From Massilia phyllostachyos (GTDB lineage: Bacteria > Pseudomonadota > Gammaproteobacteria > Burkholderiales > Burkholderiaceae_D): DNA of 64,000 bases. The stretch covers positions 86,964-150,963 of the forward strand of contig NZ_JAJNOC010000012.1 in the NCBI RefSeq assembly GCF_021044825.1, in the 5' to 3' direction. The first letter of the stretch is position 1; each line of letters starts with the position of its first letter. The notes beneath the pieces are model-generated. The model made no database searches. It was not told the DNA's origin and worked only from the letters and a program-made list of their open reading frames with translations. Made by a program: the position numbers and the translations under genes. Below are positions 31,627 to 41,301 of this stretch, piece by piece.

Positions 31627-32965
31627 CCTGGTCCTGCTGGCCGTGCTGCCGGTGCTGCTATACGCCATGCTGCAGCGGCCTTTCATCGCCCTGGCCATGT
31701 GGCCATGGACAGCGCTGTTCTTTCCCAATGGCTGGGTGTACGGTATCGCGGGCAGCATCCGCTACAACCTGCTATTCGCGGGCATCACGATCTTTACTTA
31801 CCTGATCCAGAAGAACAAACCGAAGGTGCACTTCGGCGCAGTCGGCGTCATGGTGCTGCTGTTCTTCGTCTGGACCACCGTCAGCACCACGATGGCGATG
31901 AGCCGTCCCGATATCGCGTGGGAGATCTGGAGCCGCTTCGCCAAGGTCATCGCGCTGTTTGTGTTCATCGTCCTGATCGTCGAGAAGAAGCTGCACGTCG
32001 ACGCCATCCTGTGGGGCGTAGTCCTGTCGGTCGGCTTCTACGGCAACCTCGAAGCGCTGAAGTTCATCGCCAGCGGCGGCGGCCACATGATCGCAGGCAT
32101 GGATGGCCACGTGCTGGGCGACCGCAATGAACTGGCAGTCGCCTTCGTCATGACGCTGCCCATCTGCGTCTACCTGCTGGGCGAGTACGGCAAGCGCTCG
32201 CGGGTGATCAGCCTGGGCCTAATCGGCACCATGTGCCTGCTGGTGACGGCCGTGATCGGCACCCAGTCCCGCGGCGGATTCATCGCCGTGCTGGCGCTGG
32301 GCGGCTACCTATTCCTCAAGAGCGACCGCAAGATCCTGCTCGGCCTGCTGGCCGTGGCGCTGGCCATCGGCCTGTCGCACATCGTCTCGTCCGAATGGAC
32401 CTCTCGCATCAACACCATCAACGACGCCGGCGAGGATGCCTCCTTCATGGGCCGGGTGGTGGCATGGAAGCTCAGTTTCATCATGGCCTCGCAGAACCCC
32501 TTCTTCGGCGGCGGCTTCAAGTCGCTCGAATACCTGCCGAACTGGCTGGAGCTGTCGAAGGACTTCTTCTCCTATTCCTGGTTCTATACCGGCGACTCGC
32601 TGCCGCCGACGCAGTTCGCGCGCGCCGCCCACAGCGTGTACTTCCAGGTGTTGGGCGAACACGGTTTCTTCGGGCTCGGTATCTACCTGTTCTGCCTGGC
32701 CGGCGCCTACCGCAAGGCGGGCAAGGTCGCCAGGGCCGCCCGCCTGCGCGGCGGGCCGGCCTGGCTGCGCTCGCTGGCATCGATGCTGCAGCTCAGCATC
32801 TTCGCCTTCGCCCTCGGCGGCGCCGCGCTCAGTTTCGCCTATTTCGACCTGATCTTCACGCTGTTCGGACTGACGATCGTGCTGGAAGCGCGCATCATGC
32901 CCGCCGTGCTCGGTGCGGCGGCGCCGGCGGCGCCGGTGCCCAAGCTGGCAGGAGTCCCCGTATGA
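31619..32965 (+). CDS. Putative O-glycosylation ligase, exosortase A system-associated
   Basis: 448 aa polytopic membrane protein with about ten hydrophobic helices. Wzy_C/O-antigen-ligase traits: RGGFIAVLALGGYLFL, ASFMGRVVAWKLSFIMASQNPFFGGGF, and ARAAHSVYFQVLGEHGFFGLGIYL, the conserved large periplasmic loop with His. The family (TIGR03097) is thought to transfer lipid-linked glycans to proteins or to polymerise EPS in XrtA bacteria. Start at ATG 31619 chosen because it overlaps the small membrane peptide. It overlaps the next gene by 4 nt. Confidence 0.93.
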   Translation: MRDLVLLAVLPVLLYAMLQRPFIALAMWPWTALFFPNGWVYGIAGSIRYNLLFAGITIFTYLIQKNKPKVHFGAVGVMVLLFFVWTTVSTTMAMSRPDIAWEIWSRFAKVIALFVFIVLIVEKKLHVDAILWGVVLSVGFYGNLEALKFIASGGGHMIAGMDGHVLGDRNELAVAFVMTLPICVYLLGEYGKRSRVISLGLIGTMCLLVTAVIGTQSRGGFIAVLALGGYLFLKSDRKILLGLLAVALAIGLSHIVSSEWTSRINTINDAGEDASFMGRVVAWKLSFIMASQNPFFGGGFKSLEYLPNWLELSKDFFSYSWFYTGDSLPPTQFARAAHSVYFQVLGEHGFFGLGIYLFCLAGAYRKAGKVARAARLRGGPAWLRSLASMLQLSIFAFALGGAALSFAYFDLIFTLFGLTIVLEARIMPAVLGAAAPAAPVPKLAGVPV

Positions 32966-33963
32966 GGCAGACCAGGCAGGTATCGCCGTTGACGCGCGGC
33001 ACGATCCGGATGCTGGGGACGCTGCTGGCCACCGGCCCGGCGGCCAATCGCTGCTGCATCATCAACTATCACCGGGTGCTGCCGGTGCACCATCCCCTGC
33101 TCGCTTCCGAGCCGGACGTCGTCACCTTCGAGTGGCAGATGGAAGTGCTGGCGCGCTGCTTCCACGTGCTGCCCCTGCGCGAAGCCGTTGCGCGCCTGGA
33201 GGCCGGCAAGCGCCTGCCGCCGCGCGCGGTGTGCATCACCTTCGACGACGGCTACCGCTCGATCCACGACCTGGCGCTGCCGGTGCTGCGCCGCTTCGGC
33301 CTGCCCGCCACCGTGTTCGTCACCAGCGGCCATGTCGACAAGGGCAATATGTGGAACGACCGCATCATCGAAGCGGTCCGGATGCTGCCCGACGGTCCGC
33401 TCGACCTGCGCGACCTCGGCCTGGGCGCGTATTCGCTGCGCAGCCTGGACGACCGCATGGCCGCCATCGGCGTCCTCACGGAACGCTCCAAGTACCTGCC
33501 GCCGCCGGAGCGCAGCAGCGTGATCGAGCGGCTGTCGACCCTGGCCGGCGACACCATGACCCCGGAGCTAATGCTGACCCGCGACATGTTGCTGAACCTC
33601 GACCGCCACGGCATCGAGATCGGCGCCCATACCGTGACGCACCCCATCCTCACCAGCCTCGACGATAGCGCCGCGCGCAGCGAAATCGTGGCCGGCAAAC
33701 AGCAGCTGGAAGCCATCCTCGGCAAACCGGTGCGCCTGTTTGCCTATCCGAACGGGAAGGTCGGGATGGACTTCGACCAGCGCCACGTCGCGATGGTGCG
33801 CGAGGCCGGCTTCGACGCCGCCTTCACCACCGCCGTCGGCGCGATCACGCCGGAACAGGACCGGTTCCAGCTGCCGCGCAGCCGTCCCTGGGACCGCAAT
33901 CCGTTGATGTTCGGCCTGCGCCTGCTGCGCTGGCTGGTCCAGGGAGGTCCTGATGCCGGCTGA
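32962..33963 (+). CDS. Polysaccharide deacetylase family protein
   Basis: 333 aa. NodB-like: INYHRVLPVHHPLL, CITFDDGYRSIHDLALPVLRRFG, FVTSGHVDKGNMWNDRII and EIGAHTVTHPILTSL with the metal site. No signal peptide. The TFDDGY and GAHTVTHP motifs are the two catalytic ones. A third deacetylase domain for the locus implies heavy processing of N-acetyl groups. It overlaps the ligase start (4 nt) and the following flippase (11 nt). Confidence 0.9.
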   Translation: MRQTRQVSPLTRGTIRMLGTLLATGPAANRCCIINYHRVLPVHHPLLASEPDVVTFEWQMEVLARCFHVLPLREAVARLEAGKRLPPRAVCITFDDGYRSIHDLALPVLRRFGLPATVFVTSGHVDKGNMWNDRIIEAVRMLPDGPLDLRDLGLGAYSLRSLDDRMAAIGVLTERSKYLPPPERSSVIERLSTLAGDTMTPELMLTRDMLLNLDRHGIEIGAHTVTHPILTSLDDSAARSEIVAGKQQLEAILGKPVRLFAYPNGKVGMDFDQRHVAMVREAGFDAAFTTAVGAITPEQDRFQLPRSRPWDRNPLMFGLRLLRWLVQGGPDAG

Positions 33964-35413
33964 TACCGCAATCAAGCGCAACCTCGGCATCGCCTTCGTC
34001 ACCCAGTACACCGACCTGTTCATCCAGTTTGTCGGCGTCATGATCCTGGCGCGCATCATCACTTCGGAGGAAATCGGCATCTATTCGGTGGCAGCCTTCC
34101 TGATGGCGCTGCTGCATGTGTTCCGCGATTTCGGCGTGACCAAATACCTGATCCAGGAGCCGGAGCTGACCCCGGAAAAGATCCGCTCGGCGCTTGGCGC
34201 GGCGATCCTGCTGGCCTGGGCCGTGGCGCTGGTGCTGTTCTCGCTGCGCCATCCGGTGGCGCGCTTCTACGACGAGCCGCGCCTGGCCGACATCATGGCC
34301 GTGATGTCGATCAGCTTCGCCGTCACGCCGTTCGGATCGGTGGTGAACGCGATCTACCGGCGCGACATGGCGATGCGCAAGGTGGCAACGGTACAGATCG
34401 GCAGCGGCCTGTTCGCGACCATCGTCTCGACCATCCTCGCCCTGAACGGCTTCGGCGCGATGACGCTGGCCTGGTCGAACCTGGCCGGCATCTCCATGTA
34501 CGGTGTGATCGCGGCCCTGCTGCGCGGCCCCGGGATTCCTTTGCTGCCGCGTTTCCGCGACCTGCGCGACATCCTACGCTTCGGCAGCATCGCCAGCCTG
34601 GGCAGCCTGGCCAACGTTGCCGGCAACAACAGCCACGACGTCATTATCGGCAAGATGCTCAGCCTGGAAGCGACCGGTTACTTCAGCCGGGGCAACGGCT
34701 TCGTCCAGATCTTCAAGAACCTGATCAGCGGCGCGGTCGGCCCCCTGGTGCTGCCCTATTTCTCGGCTCTGCGCCACCAGTCCAGCGACATGGTCCAGCC
34801 TTACCGCGCCGCGATCATCTACATCACCGGCGTTGCCTGGCCTTTCTTCGGCGCCCTGGCAGTGCTGGCGCTGCCGATCGTGCGCACCTTCTATGGCCCC
34901 AACTGGGACACCTCGGTGCCCCTGGTGCAGATCCTGTGCGCCGCCGGCGCGCTGTCGATGCTGACCATGTTCGCGGGCGACGTCATGATTGCCAACGGCC
35001 ATGTGAAAGCGGTGACCAAGCTCCAGCTTCTGACCCAGCCGGTCCGGGTCGCCGCGATCCTCGCCGCCAGCACGTTCGGCCTGGCGCAGGTCGCGGCGGC
35101 TACCGTGCTGGCGGAAGCCGCCGCCTTTGCCCTGCTATCGCCCCTGCTGCACCGCACGACCGGCATCACCGTCCGCCACGTGCTGGGCGCCACGCTGCGC
35201 AGCACCCTAGTGACCGGCTTCACGGTCGCCGGCCCGCTGCTGGTCATGCTGTTCGACAGCGGCTCGGGCTATCCGCTGGTCGACGCCATCCTGGGCGGCC
35301 TGGGCGCGCTGGCGGGCTGGCTGGCGGGCGTGTTCTGGTGCCGCCATCCGATCCGCGACCATCTGCTGCAGGCAAGGCTGTGGCTGAGCGCACGCATACT
35401 TTCCAGGAGCTGA
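33953..35413 (+). CDS. Lipopolysaccharide biosynthesis protein / Wzx-like flippase (copy 1)
   Basis: 486 aa, 12-14 hydrophobic segments, polysaccharide-transporter (PST/MATE-like) fold: NLGIAFVTQYTDLFIQFVGV, GIYSVAAFLMALLHVFRDFG, and KYLIQEPELTPEKIRSALG. It would flip the undecaprenyl-linked repeat unit to the periplasm. A second flippase of the same superfamily is encoded at 38021-39496. Start ATG 33953 lies 11 nt inside the preceding gene. Confidence 0.9.
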   Translation: MPADTAIKRNLGIAFVTQYTDLFIQFVGVMILARIITSEEIGIYSVAAFLMALLHVFRDFGVTKYLIQEPELTPEKIRSALGAAILLAWAVALVLFSLRHPVARFYDEPRLADIMAVMSISFAVTPFGSVVNAIYRRDMAMRKVATVQIGSGLFATIVSTILALNGFGAMTLAWSNLAGISMYGVIAALLRGPGIPLLPRFRDLRDILRFGSIASLGSLANVAGNNSHDVIIGKMLSLEATGYFSRGNGFVQIFKNLISGAVGPLVLPYFSALRHQSSDMVQPYRAAIIYITGVAWPFFGALAVLALPIVRTFYGPNWDTSVPLVQILCAAGALSMLTMFAGDVMIANGHVKAVTKLQLLTQPVRVAAILAASTFGLAQVAAATVLAEAAAFALLSPLLHRTTGITVRHVLGATLRSTLVTGFTVAGPLLVMLFDSGSGYPLVDAILGGLGALAGWLAGVFWCRHPIRDHLLQARLWLSARILSRS

Positions 35414-35468
35414 CCTTGCGTCCTTCCCGACCAGACTCCCAACCCACCATGTACATGCGGGACACCGA

Positions 35469-36632
35469 GTGAGCGAGCATCTTCCGATCGCATTCTGCGA
35501 AAACGGCGCCGGCTACGGCGGCGCGATCATTTCGCTCACCGCCATGCTGCCCCATCTCGACAGGCGCTATGCGCCGGTCCTTCTAAGCGGGCTGGGCACG
35601 GAACCCTACCGCCAACTGGCGCGCTTCGGGCGCTGGCGCCAGCTGGCGCCGCGCGCACTGGTCGACCACAGCGCGCTGCGCCGCCGCGGCGTGCCGTTCG
35701 CGTCGATGATCGACAATCTGTTCAACGTGCTGCCCAGCGCCCTGCGCTACTACCGCATCTTCCGCGCTGAACGGGTGCGCCTGGTCTACCTGAACAACGA
35801 CGCCAGCTGCAACTTCGCGGCCGCCTTCGGCGCGCGCCTGGCCGGCCTGCCGCTGGTGCTGCATGCGCGCGGCTTCCACGGCGACACCAGCGTCAACCGG
35901 CTGGTGCTGAAATGGCTGGACCATTGCATCCCCGTGTCGAACGCCGTGAAGGAAGAATTGCTGCGCCTCGGGGTACCGGGACACAAATGCACCGTGGTGC
36001 CGGAGGGCCTGGACCTGCACCAGTTCTCCCCGCGCCAGCCGTCTTCCGTCCTGCGCGCCGAACTAGGCCTGCTGCCCGACGCCCCGGTGATCACCCTGGT
36101 CGGCGGCCTGATCGACTGGAAAGGGCAGGACATCCTGCTGCAGGCCGCGCCCCGGCTGTTCGCGCGCTACCCGCGTGCGCGCATCCTGCTGGTCGGGGCG
36201 GCCTACGGGCGTGACGACCTGTTCGCCCGCGACATCGCGCGCCAGGTTGCGGCGCCCGCCATGGCGGGCCGCGTGATGCTGCTGGGCGGACGCAGCGACG
36301 TGGCGGATATCCTGGCCCTCAGTTCGGTGGTGGTGCATGCGTCGACCAGGCCGGAGCCGTTCGGCCGCACCTTCCTCGAGGGCATGGCGGTCGGCCGCCC
36401 GGTCATCGCATCGGCCGAGGGCGGACCGCTGGACGTCATCACGCACGAGCACGACGGCCTCCTGATCCCGCCGCGCGATCCCGCCCTGCTGGCCGGCGCC
36501 ATCCTGCGCATCCTCGACCAGCCGGAGTGGGCCGGCCGCATGGCGCGACAGGCGGCGCACACCGCCCGGCACTATTCGATCGAAGCGCATACCGGCGCTG
36601 TCGCGGACATCCTGCGCCGCCTCGTCACATGA
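35469..36632 (+). CDS. Glycosyltransferase family 4 protein
   Basis: 387 aa from GTG 35469. It starts ENGAGYGGAIISLTAMLPHLD, a GT4 acceptor loop, with LHARGFHGDTSVNRLVLKWLD, VPEGLDLHQFSPR, ITLVGGLIDWKGQDILLQA and STRPEPFGRTFLEGMAVGRPVIASAEGG as donor signature. Cytoplasmic sugar transferase; substrate unknown. A 55-bp gap follows the first flippase. Confidence 0.88.
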   Translation: MSEHLPIAFCENGAGYGGAIISLTAMLPHLDRRYAPVLLSGLGTEPYRQLARFGRWRQLAPRALVDHSALRRRGVPFASMIDNLFNVLPSALRYYRIFRAERVRLVYLNNDASCNFAAAFGARLAGLPLVLHARGFHGDTSVNRLVLKWLDHCIPVSNAVKEELLRLGVPGHKCTVVPEGLDLHQFSPRQPSSVLRAELGLLPDAPVITLVGGLIDWKGQDILLQAAPRLFARYPRARILLVGAAYGRDDLFARDIARQVAAPAMAGRVMLLGGRSDVADILALSSVVVHASTRPEPFGRTFLEGMAVGRPVIASAEGGPLDVITHEHDGLLIPPRDPALLAGAILRILDQPEWAGRMARQAAHTARHYSIEAHTGAVADILRRLVT

Positions 36633-36670
36633 AGCGGAACGCCTGGAAACAATATGAAACATTGTTTTCG

Positions 36671-36686
36671 TGGCAACTATATTGTA
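36671..36686 (+). promoter_or_regulatory. Weak candidate sigma-54 promoter
   Basis: TGGCAACTATATTGTA: -24 TGGCA and -12 TTGTA with correct spacing, 9 of 12 specified positions. It lies in an AT-rich 132-bp gap before the glycosyltransferase at 36765, next to AACAAT...ATTGTT inverted repeats (about 36647-36665). The GC of the -12 box is GT here, so support is limited. Confidence 0.3.
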
Positions 36687-36764
36687 ACAAAGCGATAATA
36701 CAATGTTGCCGACTTCGTGAGCTGAACGCGCCATCCTGGTGGATATCAGCGCTGGAAACAAATT

Positions 36765-38024
36765 ATGAATAAACGTGTTCTCCTGATCGCCTTTCATTTT
36801 CCACCGCAGGCCGCCAGCAGCGGCATCCAGCGCACCCTGAGTTTTTCACGATACCTGGGCGGTTTCGCGTGGGAGCCGCTGGTGCTGTCGGCCCACCCGC
36901 GCGCCTACAGCCAGCAGAATCCCTCGCAGCTGGCCAGCATTCCCGAGGACATTGTGGTGCGCCGCGCATTCGCTCTCGACGCCAAGCACCACCTGGGCTA
37001 CAAGGGCCGCTATCTGGCGCTCACGGCCCTGCCAGACCGCTGGACCAGCTGGGCGCTGGGCGCGATTCCGGCCGGGCTGTCGCTGATCCGCCGCTACAAG
37101 CCGGAGGTGATCTGGTCGACCTTCCCGATCTCGACGGCGCACCTGATTGGGCTAGTCCTGCACCGGATCACCGGCTTGCCCTGGGTCGCCGATTTCCGCG
37201 ATCCGATGATGCAGCCGTCCTACCCCGTCATTCCCATGCAGCGCCGCATGTACCGCTGGATCGAGCGGCAGGCGGTGATGCGCTGCACCACCGCCGTATT
37301 CACCACCCATGGCGCCATGGAAGATTACCGACGCCGCTTTCCCGATGTTTCGCCGGCCAAGTTCCGCGTGATCGAGAACGGCTACGATGAGGACATCTTC
37401 GACGCCCAGCCCGCGGCGCCGGCCGGCGCCGGTGACGCTTCGCGGCGCCTGACCCTGCTGCACAGCGGGGTGCTGTACCAGGACGGACGCGATCCTGCGC
37501 CCTTCCTGCAGGCACTGGCGCACCTGAAGGAAGCTGGCAAGGCGACGCCGGACACGCTGCGCGTGGTGCTGCGTGCTCCCGGAGACCTGGACGGCACGCG
37601 CGCCTGCGTCGCGGCCGCCGGCGTAGCGGACCTGGTCGAAGTCGCAGCGCCGGTCACCTATCGCGAGGCGGTCAGCGAAATGCTGGCGGCCGACGGCCTG
37701 ATGGTGTTCCAGGGCACGCCGTTCAATGCCCAGATCCCGGCCAAGCTCTACGAATACTTTCGCGCGCGCAAACCGATCATCGGCCTGCTCGACCCGGCCG
37801 GCGAAACCGCGCGCGTGCTCGGCAAGGCAGGCTGCAACGACATCGCGCACATCGATTCGCCCGACGCCATCGCGGCCGCTCTGGAACGCTTTCTGACATG
37901 CATCGCCAAAGGCAGAGCCAAGGTCGCCAGCGAAGAGGTGATCCGCTCGGCGTCGCGCCGCAACCGCGCGCGCGAACTTGCCCTGGTGCTGGATGCCGCC
38001 GCACAAGGGGCACGGCAGGCATGA
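36765..38024 (+). CDS. Glycosyltransferase (family 4-like)
   Basis: 419 aa. FHFPPQAASSGIQRTLSFSRYL is the N-terminal acceptor loop; WSTFPISTAHLIGLVLHRITG, PWVADFRDPMMQP, and VIENGYDEDIFDA follow, and the C-terminal half has LTLLHSGVLYQDGRDPAPFL and KLYEYFRARKPIIGL. It resembles the XrtA/EPS-locus glycosyltransferases that start with HFPPxxxxSGIQR. It begins a new transcription segment after an AT-rich gap and overlaps the second flippase by 4 nt. Confidence 0.88.
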   Translation: MNKRVLLIAFHFPPQAASSGIQRTLSFSRYLGGFAWEPLVLSAHPRAYSQQNPSQLASIPEDIVVRRAFALDAKHHLGYKGRYLALTALPDRWTSWALGAIPAGLSLIRRYKPEVIWSTFPISTAHLIGLVLHRITGLPWVADFRDPMMQPSYPVIPMQRRMYRWIERQAVMRCTTAVFTTHGAMEDYRRRFPDVSPAKFRVIENGYDEDIFDAQPAAPAGAGDASRRLTLLHSGVLYQDGRDPAPFLQALAHLKEAGKATPDTLRVVLRAPGDLDGTRACVAAAGVADLVEVAAPVTYREAVSEMLAADGLMVFQGTPFNAQIPAKLYEYFRARKPIIGLLDPAGETARVLGKAGCNDIAHIDSPDAIAAALERFLTCIAKGRAKVASEEVIRSASRRNRARELALVLDAAAQGARQA

Positions 38025-39496
38025 GCTCGAAGACCAGCGTCGTCTCCGGCATCAAGTGGACCTCGGCGTCGACCATGGGCCGGCGCTTGCTCGGCCTGGC
38101 GGCCAACATCGTGTTCGCGCGCCTGCTGGCCCCCGCCGATTTCGGGCTGGTGGCGATGGCCGGCGTCATGCTCGGCTTCGTGGACATCTTCAAGGACCTC
38201 GGCACCGGCGCAGCGCTGGTGCGCGAGAAGGAGCCGCGTCCCGGACTGCTCTCGAGCGTCTTCTGGCTGAACTGCGGCTTCGGCCTGGCAATGACCCTGG
38301 TCATGCTGGCGCTGTCGCCGCTGGTCGCTGCCTTTTACCAGGAACCCAGGGTGCAGCCGGTGATCGCGGTGATGGCGCTGTCCTTCTTCCTGTCCTCGCT
38401 GTCGATCGTGCACACCTCGGTCCTGACCCGCGAGATGGCGTTCGAACGCCTGGCCAAGGTCGAGCTGGCGGCTTCGGTGCTGTCCTACGCCATCGGCATC
38501 GGCGCAGCCCTGCTGGGACATGGCGTGTGGAGCCTGGTCTACCAGGTCGTTGCCAACGCGGCGCTCGGCACCCTGTTCACCTGGTTTGCCAGCCCCTGGC
38601 GCCCGCGACTGATGTTCGCCTGGAGCGAGATCCGCGGCATCACCGGCTACAGCCTGAACCTGGCCGGCTACAACATCTTCTACTACTTCGCCCAGAACCT
38701 CGACAACCTGCTGATCGGCCGCTTCCTCGGCACCGAGGCGCTCGGCCTGTACGACCTGGCATACAAGCTGATGACCTTCCCCATGCAGGCCATTTCGGCC
38801 GTCTTCGGGCGGGTCATGATGCCCTACTATGCGCGCGCCCAGGACGACCTGCCGCGCTTCCGCCAGGCCTTCCTGCGGGTGGGCGGCGCCATCGCCTTCG
38901 TGACCTTCCCGATGATGTTCGGCCTGCTGGCCCTGCGCGAGCACTTCGTGTTCGCCGTGTTCGGCGCGGCCTGGGCGCCCGTCATTCCGCTGCTGGCGAT
39001 GTTCGCGCCGCTGGCCGCGATCCGCTCGGTGCTGACGACCACCGGCTCGATCTACATCGCCACCGGCCACACCGGCCTGCAGCTGCGCTGGGGCGTGCTG
39101 TCGAACCTGATCGTCTTCGCCGGGCTGGCGGCGGGCCTGAAATGGGGCATCGTGGGCGTCGCCGCCGGCTTCACGCTCACCTCGCTGCTGCTGCTGTACC
39201 CGAACCTGGCGATTCCCTTCCGCCTGATCGGCATGGAAGTGCCGGCCCTGGCGCGCGCACTCGCGCCGACCGTGGCCTGCACCGCCCTGATGTTCGCCCT
39301 GGTCGCCGGCGCCGACCTGCTGCTGGCCGGGCTGCGCCTGGACGGGCGCATCGGACACGGCGGCCTGCTGGCGCTGCTGACCGCTCTCGGGGCCGCCAGC
39401 TACCTGACGTGCACCTGGTTCCTGAACCGCGCCATGCTGAGCGAACTGCTTGCCATCGCCGGCATCCGCAGGCCGGCCAAGGCCGGCCTCACCTGA
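38021..39496 (+). CDS. Lipopolysaccharide biosynthesis protein / Wzx-like flippase (copy 2)
   Basis: 491 aa, 12-14 transmembrane segments: SGIKWTSASTMGRRLLGLAA, FARLLAPADFGLVAMAGVM, DIFKDLGTGAALVREKEP. It belongs to the oligosaccharide flippase superfamily (WzxC-like subgroup), distinct in sequence from copy 1. Start at ATG 38021, overlapping the glycosyltransferase stop as ATGA. Two flippases in one locus suggest two different lipid-linked glycans. Confidence 0.9.
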   Translation: MSSKTSVVSGIKWTSASTMGRRLLGLAANIVFARLLAPADFGLVAMAGVMLGFVDIFKDLGTGAALVREKEPRPGLLSSVFWLNCGFGLAMTLVMLALSPLVAAFYQEPRVQPVIAVMALSFFLSSLSIVHTSVLTREMAFERLAKVELAASVLSYAIGIGAALLGHGVWSLVYQVVANAALGTLFTWFASPWRPRLMFAWSEIRGITGYSLNLAGYNIFYYFAQNLDNLLIGRFLGTEALGLYDLAYKLMTFPMQAISAVFGRVMMPYYARAQDDLPRFRQAFLRVGGAIAFVTFPMMFGLLALREHFVFAVFGAAWAPVIPLLAMFAPLAAIRSVLTTTGSIYIATGHTGLQLRWGVLSNLIVFAGLAAGLKWGIVGVAAGFTLTSLLLLYPNLAIPFRLIGMEVPALARALAPTVACTALMFALVAGADLLLAGLRLDGRIGHGGLLALLTALGAASYLTCTWFLNRAMLSELLAIAGIRRPAKAGLT

Positions 39497-39527
39497 CCTG
39501 TAACGACATCTCTTCAACGATACGACC

Positions 39528-41279
39528 ATGACGATTTTTTGCGGCGCCTTTGCCTTGTACCCTGGAGTCGAGCTGCCTGCGGCGCTGCTCGACGGATTGC
39601 GCACCCATGTCTCGCGCTCCCCGGCGGATCGCCCGCTGCGGTTCGATGCCGGAAGCGCCTGCGTGGTCAGCGTCGACATCGGCGCCTTCGCCGGTAGCGG
39701 CGCGCTGGACCGGGGCGAAGCCGGCTTCGCAGTGGTGGCGGGCGAACCCATGCTGGGCGCGGATGGGGACGGCCACGAGCGCGGCGCGGACCTGGCGCGG
39801 ATTTCCGCCAGCCTGCGCTCGGCCACCCCGCATGCGGCGCTGCGACAGGCCGCCGGCACCTTCTGCGGCGTGGACTACGACGCCGCCACCCGCACCATGA
39901 CGGTGTTCGTCGACAAATGCGGGGTGCGTCCGGTGTACGTCTGGGCCGGACCGGAGTACGTCGTATTCGCCAGCGCGCTGCGCATTCTCGAAGCGCTGGC
40001 GGAGGTGCCGAAGGAATTCGACATGCGTGGCGTGACCGAGATCGCGGCGCTCGGCTATGCGCTGGGCGAGCGCACGCCGTTTCGCAACATCGCCATGCTG
40101 CGCGCAGGCGAAGCGCTGCGCCTGTCGGACGGCCGGGTGCAGCGCGAGCAGTACTGGCGCTGGGACGGGCCGCTCGACGGGATCGGCTACGAGGCGGCGG
40201 CGCGACGTGCCTACGACGCCTTCCTGACCGCGATCGTGCGGCGCCAGCGCGGCGAGCGCGTGGCTGCGGCCTTCCTCAGCGGCGGACTCGATTCGCGCGT
40301 CATCGTCGGCGGGCTGGCGGCGCTGGACTGCGACGTGCGCACCGTGAACTATGCGCCCGACGGCAGCCAGGACCAGGTCTTCGCCAGGCTGGTCGCCGAG
40401 CAGCTGGGCCTGACGCACACCCAGATCGAGACCAATGCGGACAACGTCGGTCAGGGCTACCGGAAGGACGCCGTCAATGCCTGGATCCGCCAGACCTACC
40501 CGGAACTGACGGCGGCCGGCAAGGCGCCGGTGCTGTGGTCCGGCGACGGCGGCAGCGTCGGGCTGGGCTACGTCTACATGACTCCCGAAATCGTGGCCGC
40601 CATGGAGCGCGGCGCGACTAGCGAGGCGATCACGCTGTTCACCCGCGGTGTGCCGCAGCGGATCTTCCGCCGCTCGGTGGTCGGCAGCATCGCCAACCTC
40701 ACCCACCAGGGCGTGGCCGAGGAACTGGCGGCCCTCGAAGGACCCGACCAGGGCCGGCGCTTCCAGCTGTTCCTGATGCTGAACGACCAGCGCCGCCACT
40801 TGGCGCAGCACTTCGAGGACATCGACCTCGAACGCATCGAATTCCACCTGCCCTTCTTCGACGCCGACTTCCTCGACAGCGTGCTGCGCCTGCCGAACGC
40901 GTGGCTGATGGGGCACCGCTTCTACATGGACTGGATGGCGCATTTCCCGAACGCGCTGACCTCGATTCCGTGGCAGGCCTATCCGGGCCACATCCCGTGC
41001 ACCCTGCCGAGCCCTCCTGGCCTGAAATACCAGTGGGACGTCTACTACGACAAGAAGATGTATGCGCAGATGCGGCGCAGCCATGCACGCAGCGGCTACA
41101 GCATGCTGTCCTCGGCGCGCTTCCCCGGCCAGCTGATCAGCCGCGGCACGCTGCGCCTGGCCAGCCTGCTGACCGGCGCCGGCGTGCGCGACTACAGCTA
41201 TCTGATCAAGACCGCCGGCGTCTACCACCGCTACTGGTCGCGCACCCAGGAGTCGGCGCACGACGGCCAGGCCGCCTAG
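39528..41279 (+). CDS. Asparagine synthase-like protein with a degenerate glutaminase domain
   Basis: 583 aa. The synthetase half is intact: PP-loop AAFLSGGLDSRVIVGGL, WSGDGGSVGLGYVYMT. The N-terminal half should start with MCG but reads MTIFCGAFALYPG, so the catalytic Cys2 is absent (the only early Cys is at position 5). Later FCGVDYDAATRTMTVFVDKCGVRPVYV shows the rest of the glutaminase fold. It may use free ammonia or another amine, or form an amide/beta-lactam-like bond, as in other AsnB homologues lacking Cys2. It probably modifies a glycan. It ends the plus-strand EPS run. Confidence 0.85.
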   Translation: MTIFCGAFALYPGVELPAALLDGLRTHVSRSPADRPLRFDAGSACVVSVDIGAFAGSGALDRGEAGFAVVAGEPMLGADGDGHERGADLARISASLRSATPHAALRQAAGTFCGVDYDAATRTMTVFVDKCGVRPVYVWAGPEYVVFASALRILEALAEVPKEFDMRGVTEIAALGYALGERTPFRNIAMLRAGEALRLSDGRVQREQYWRWDGPLDGIGYEAAARRAYDAFLTAIVRRQRGERVAAAFLSGGLDSRVIVGGLAALDCDVRTVNYAPDGSQDQVFARLVAEQLGLTHTQIETNADNVGQGYRKDAVNAWIRQTYPELTAAGKAPVLWSGDGGSVGLGYVYMTPEIVAAMERGATSEAITLFTRGVPQRIFRRSVVGSIANLTHQGVAEELAALEGPDQGRRFQLFLMLNDQRRHLAQHFEDIDLERIEFHLPFFDADFLDSVLRLPNAWLMGHRFYMDWMAHFPNALTSIPWQAYPGHIPCTLPSPPGLKYQWDVYYDKKMYAQMRRSHARSGYSMLSSARFPGQLISRGTLRLASLLTGAGVRDYSYLIKTAGVYHRYWSRTQESAHDGQAA

Positions 41280-41301
41280 GGCCGCGGGCGAGTAGCCGGC
41301 G

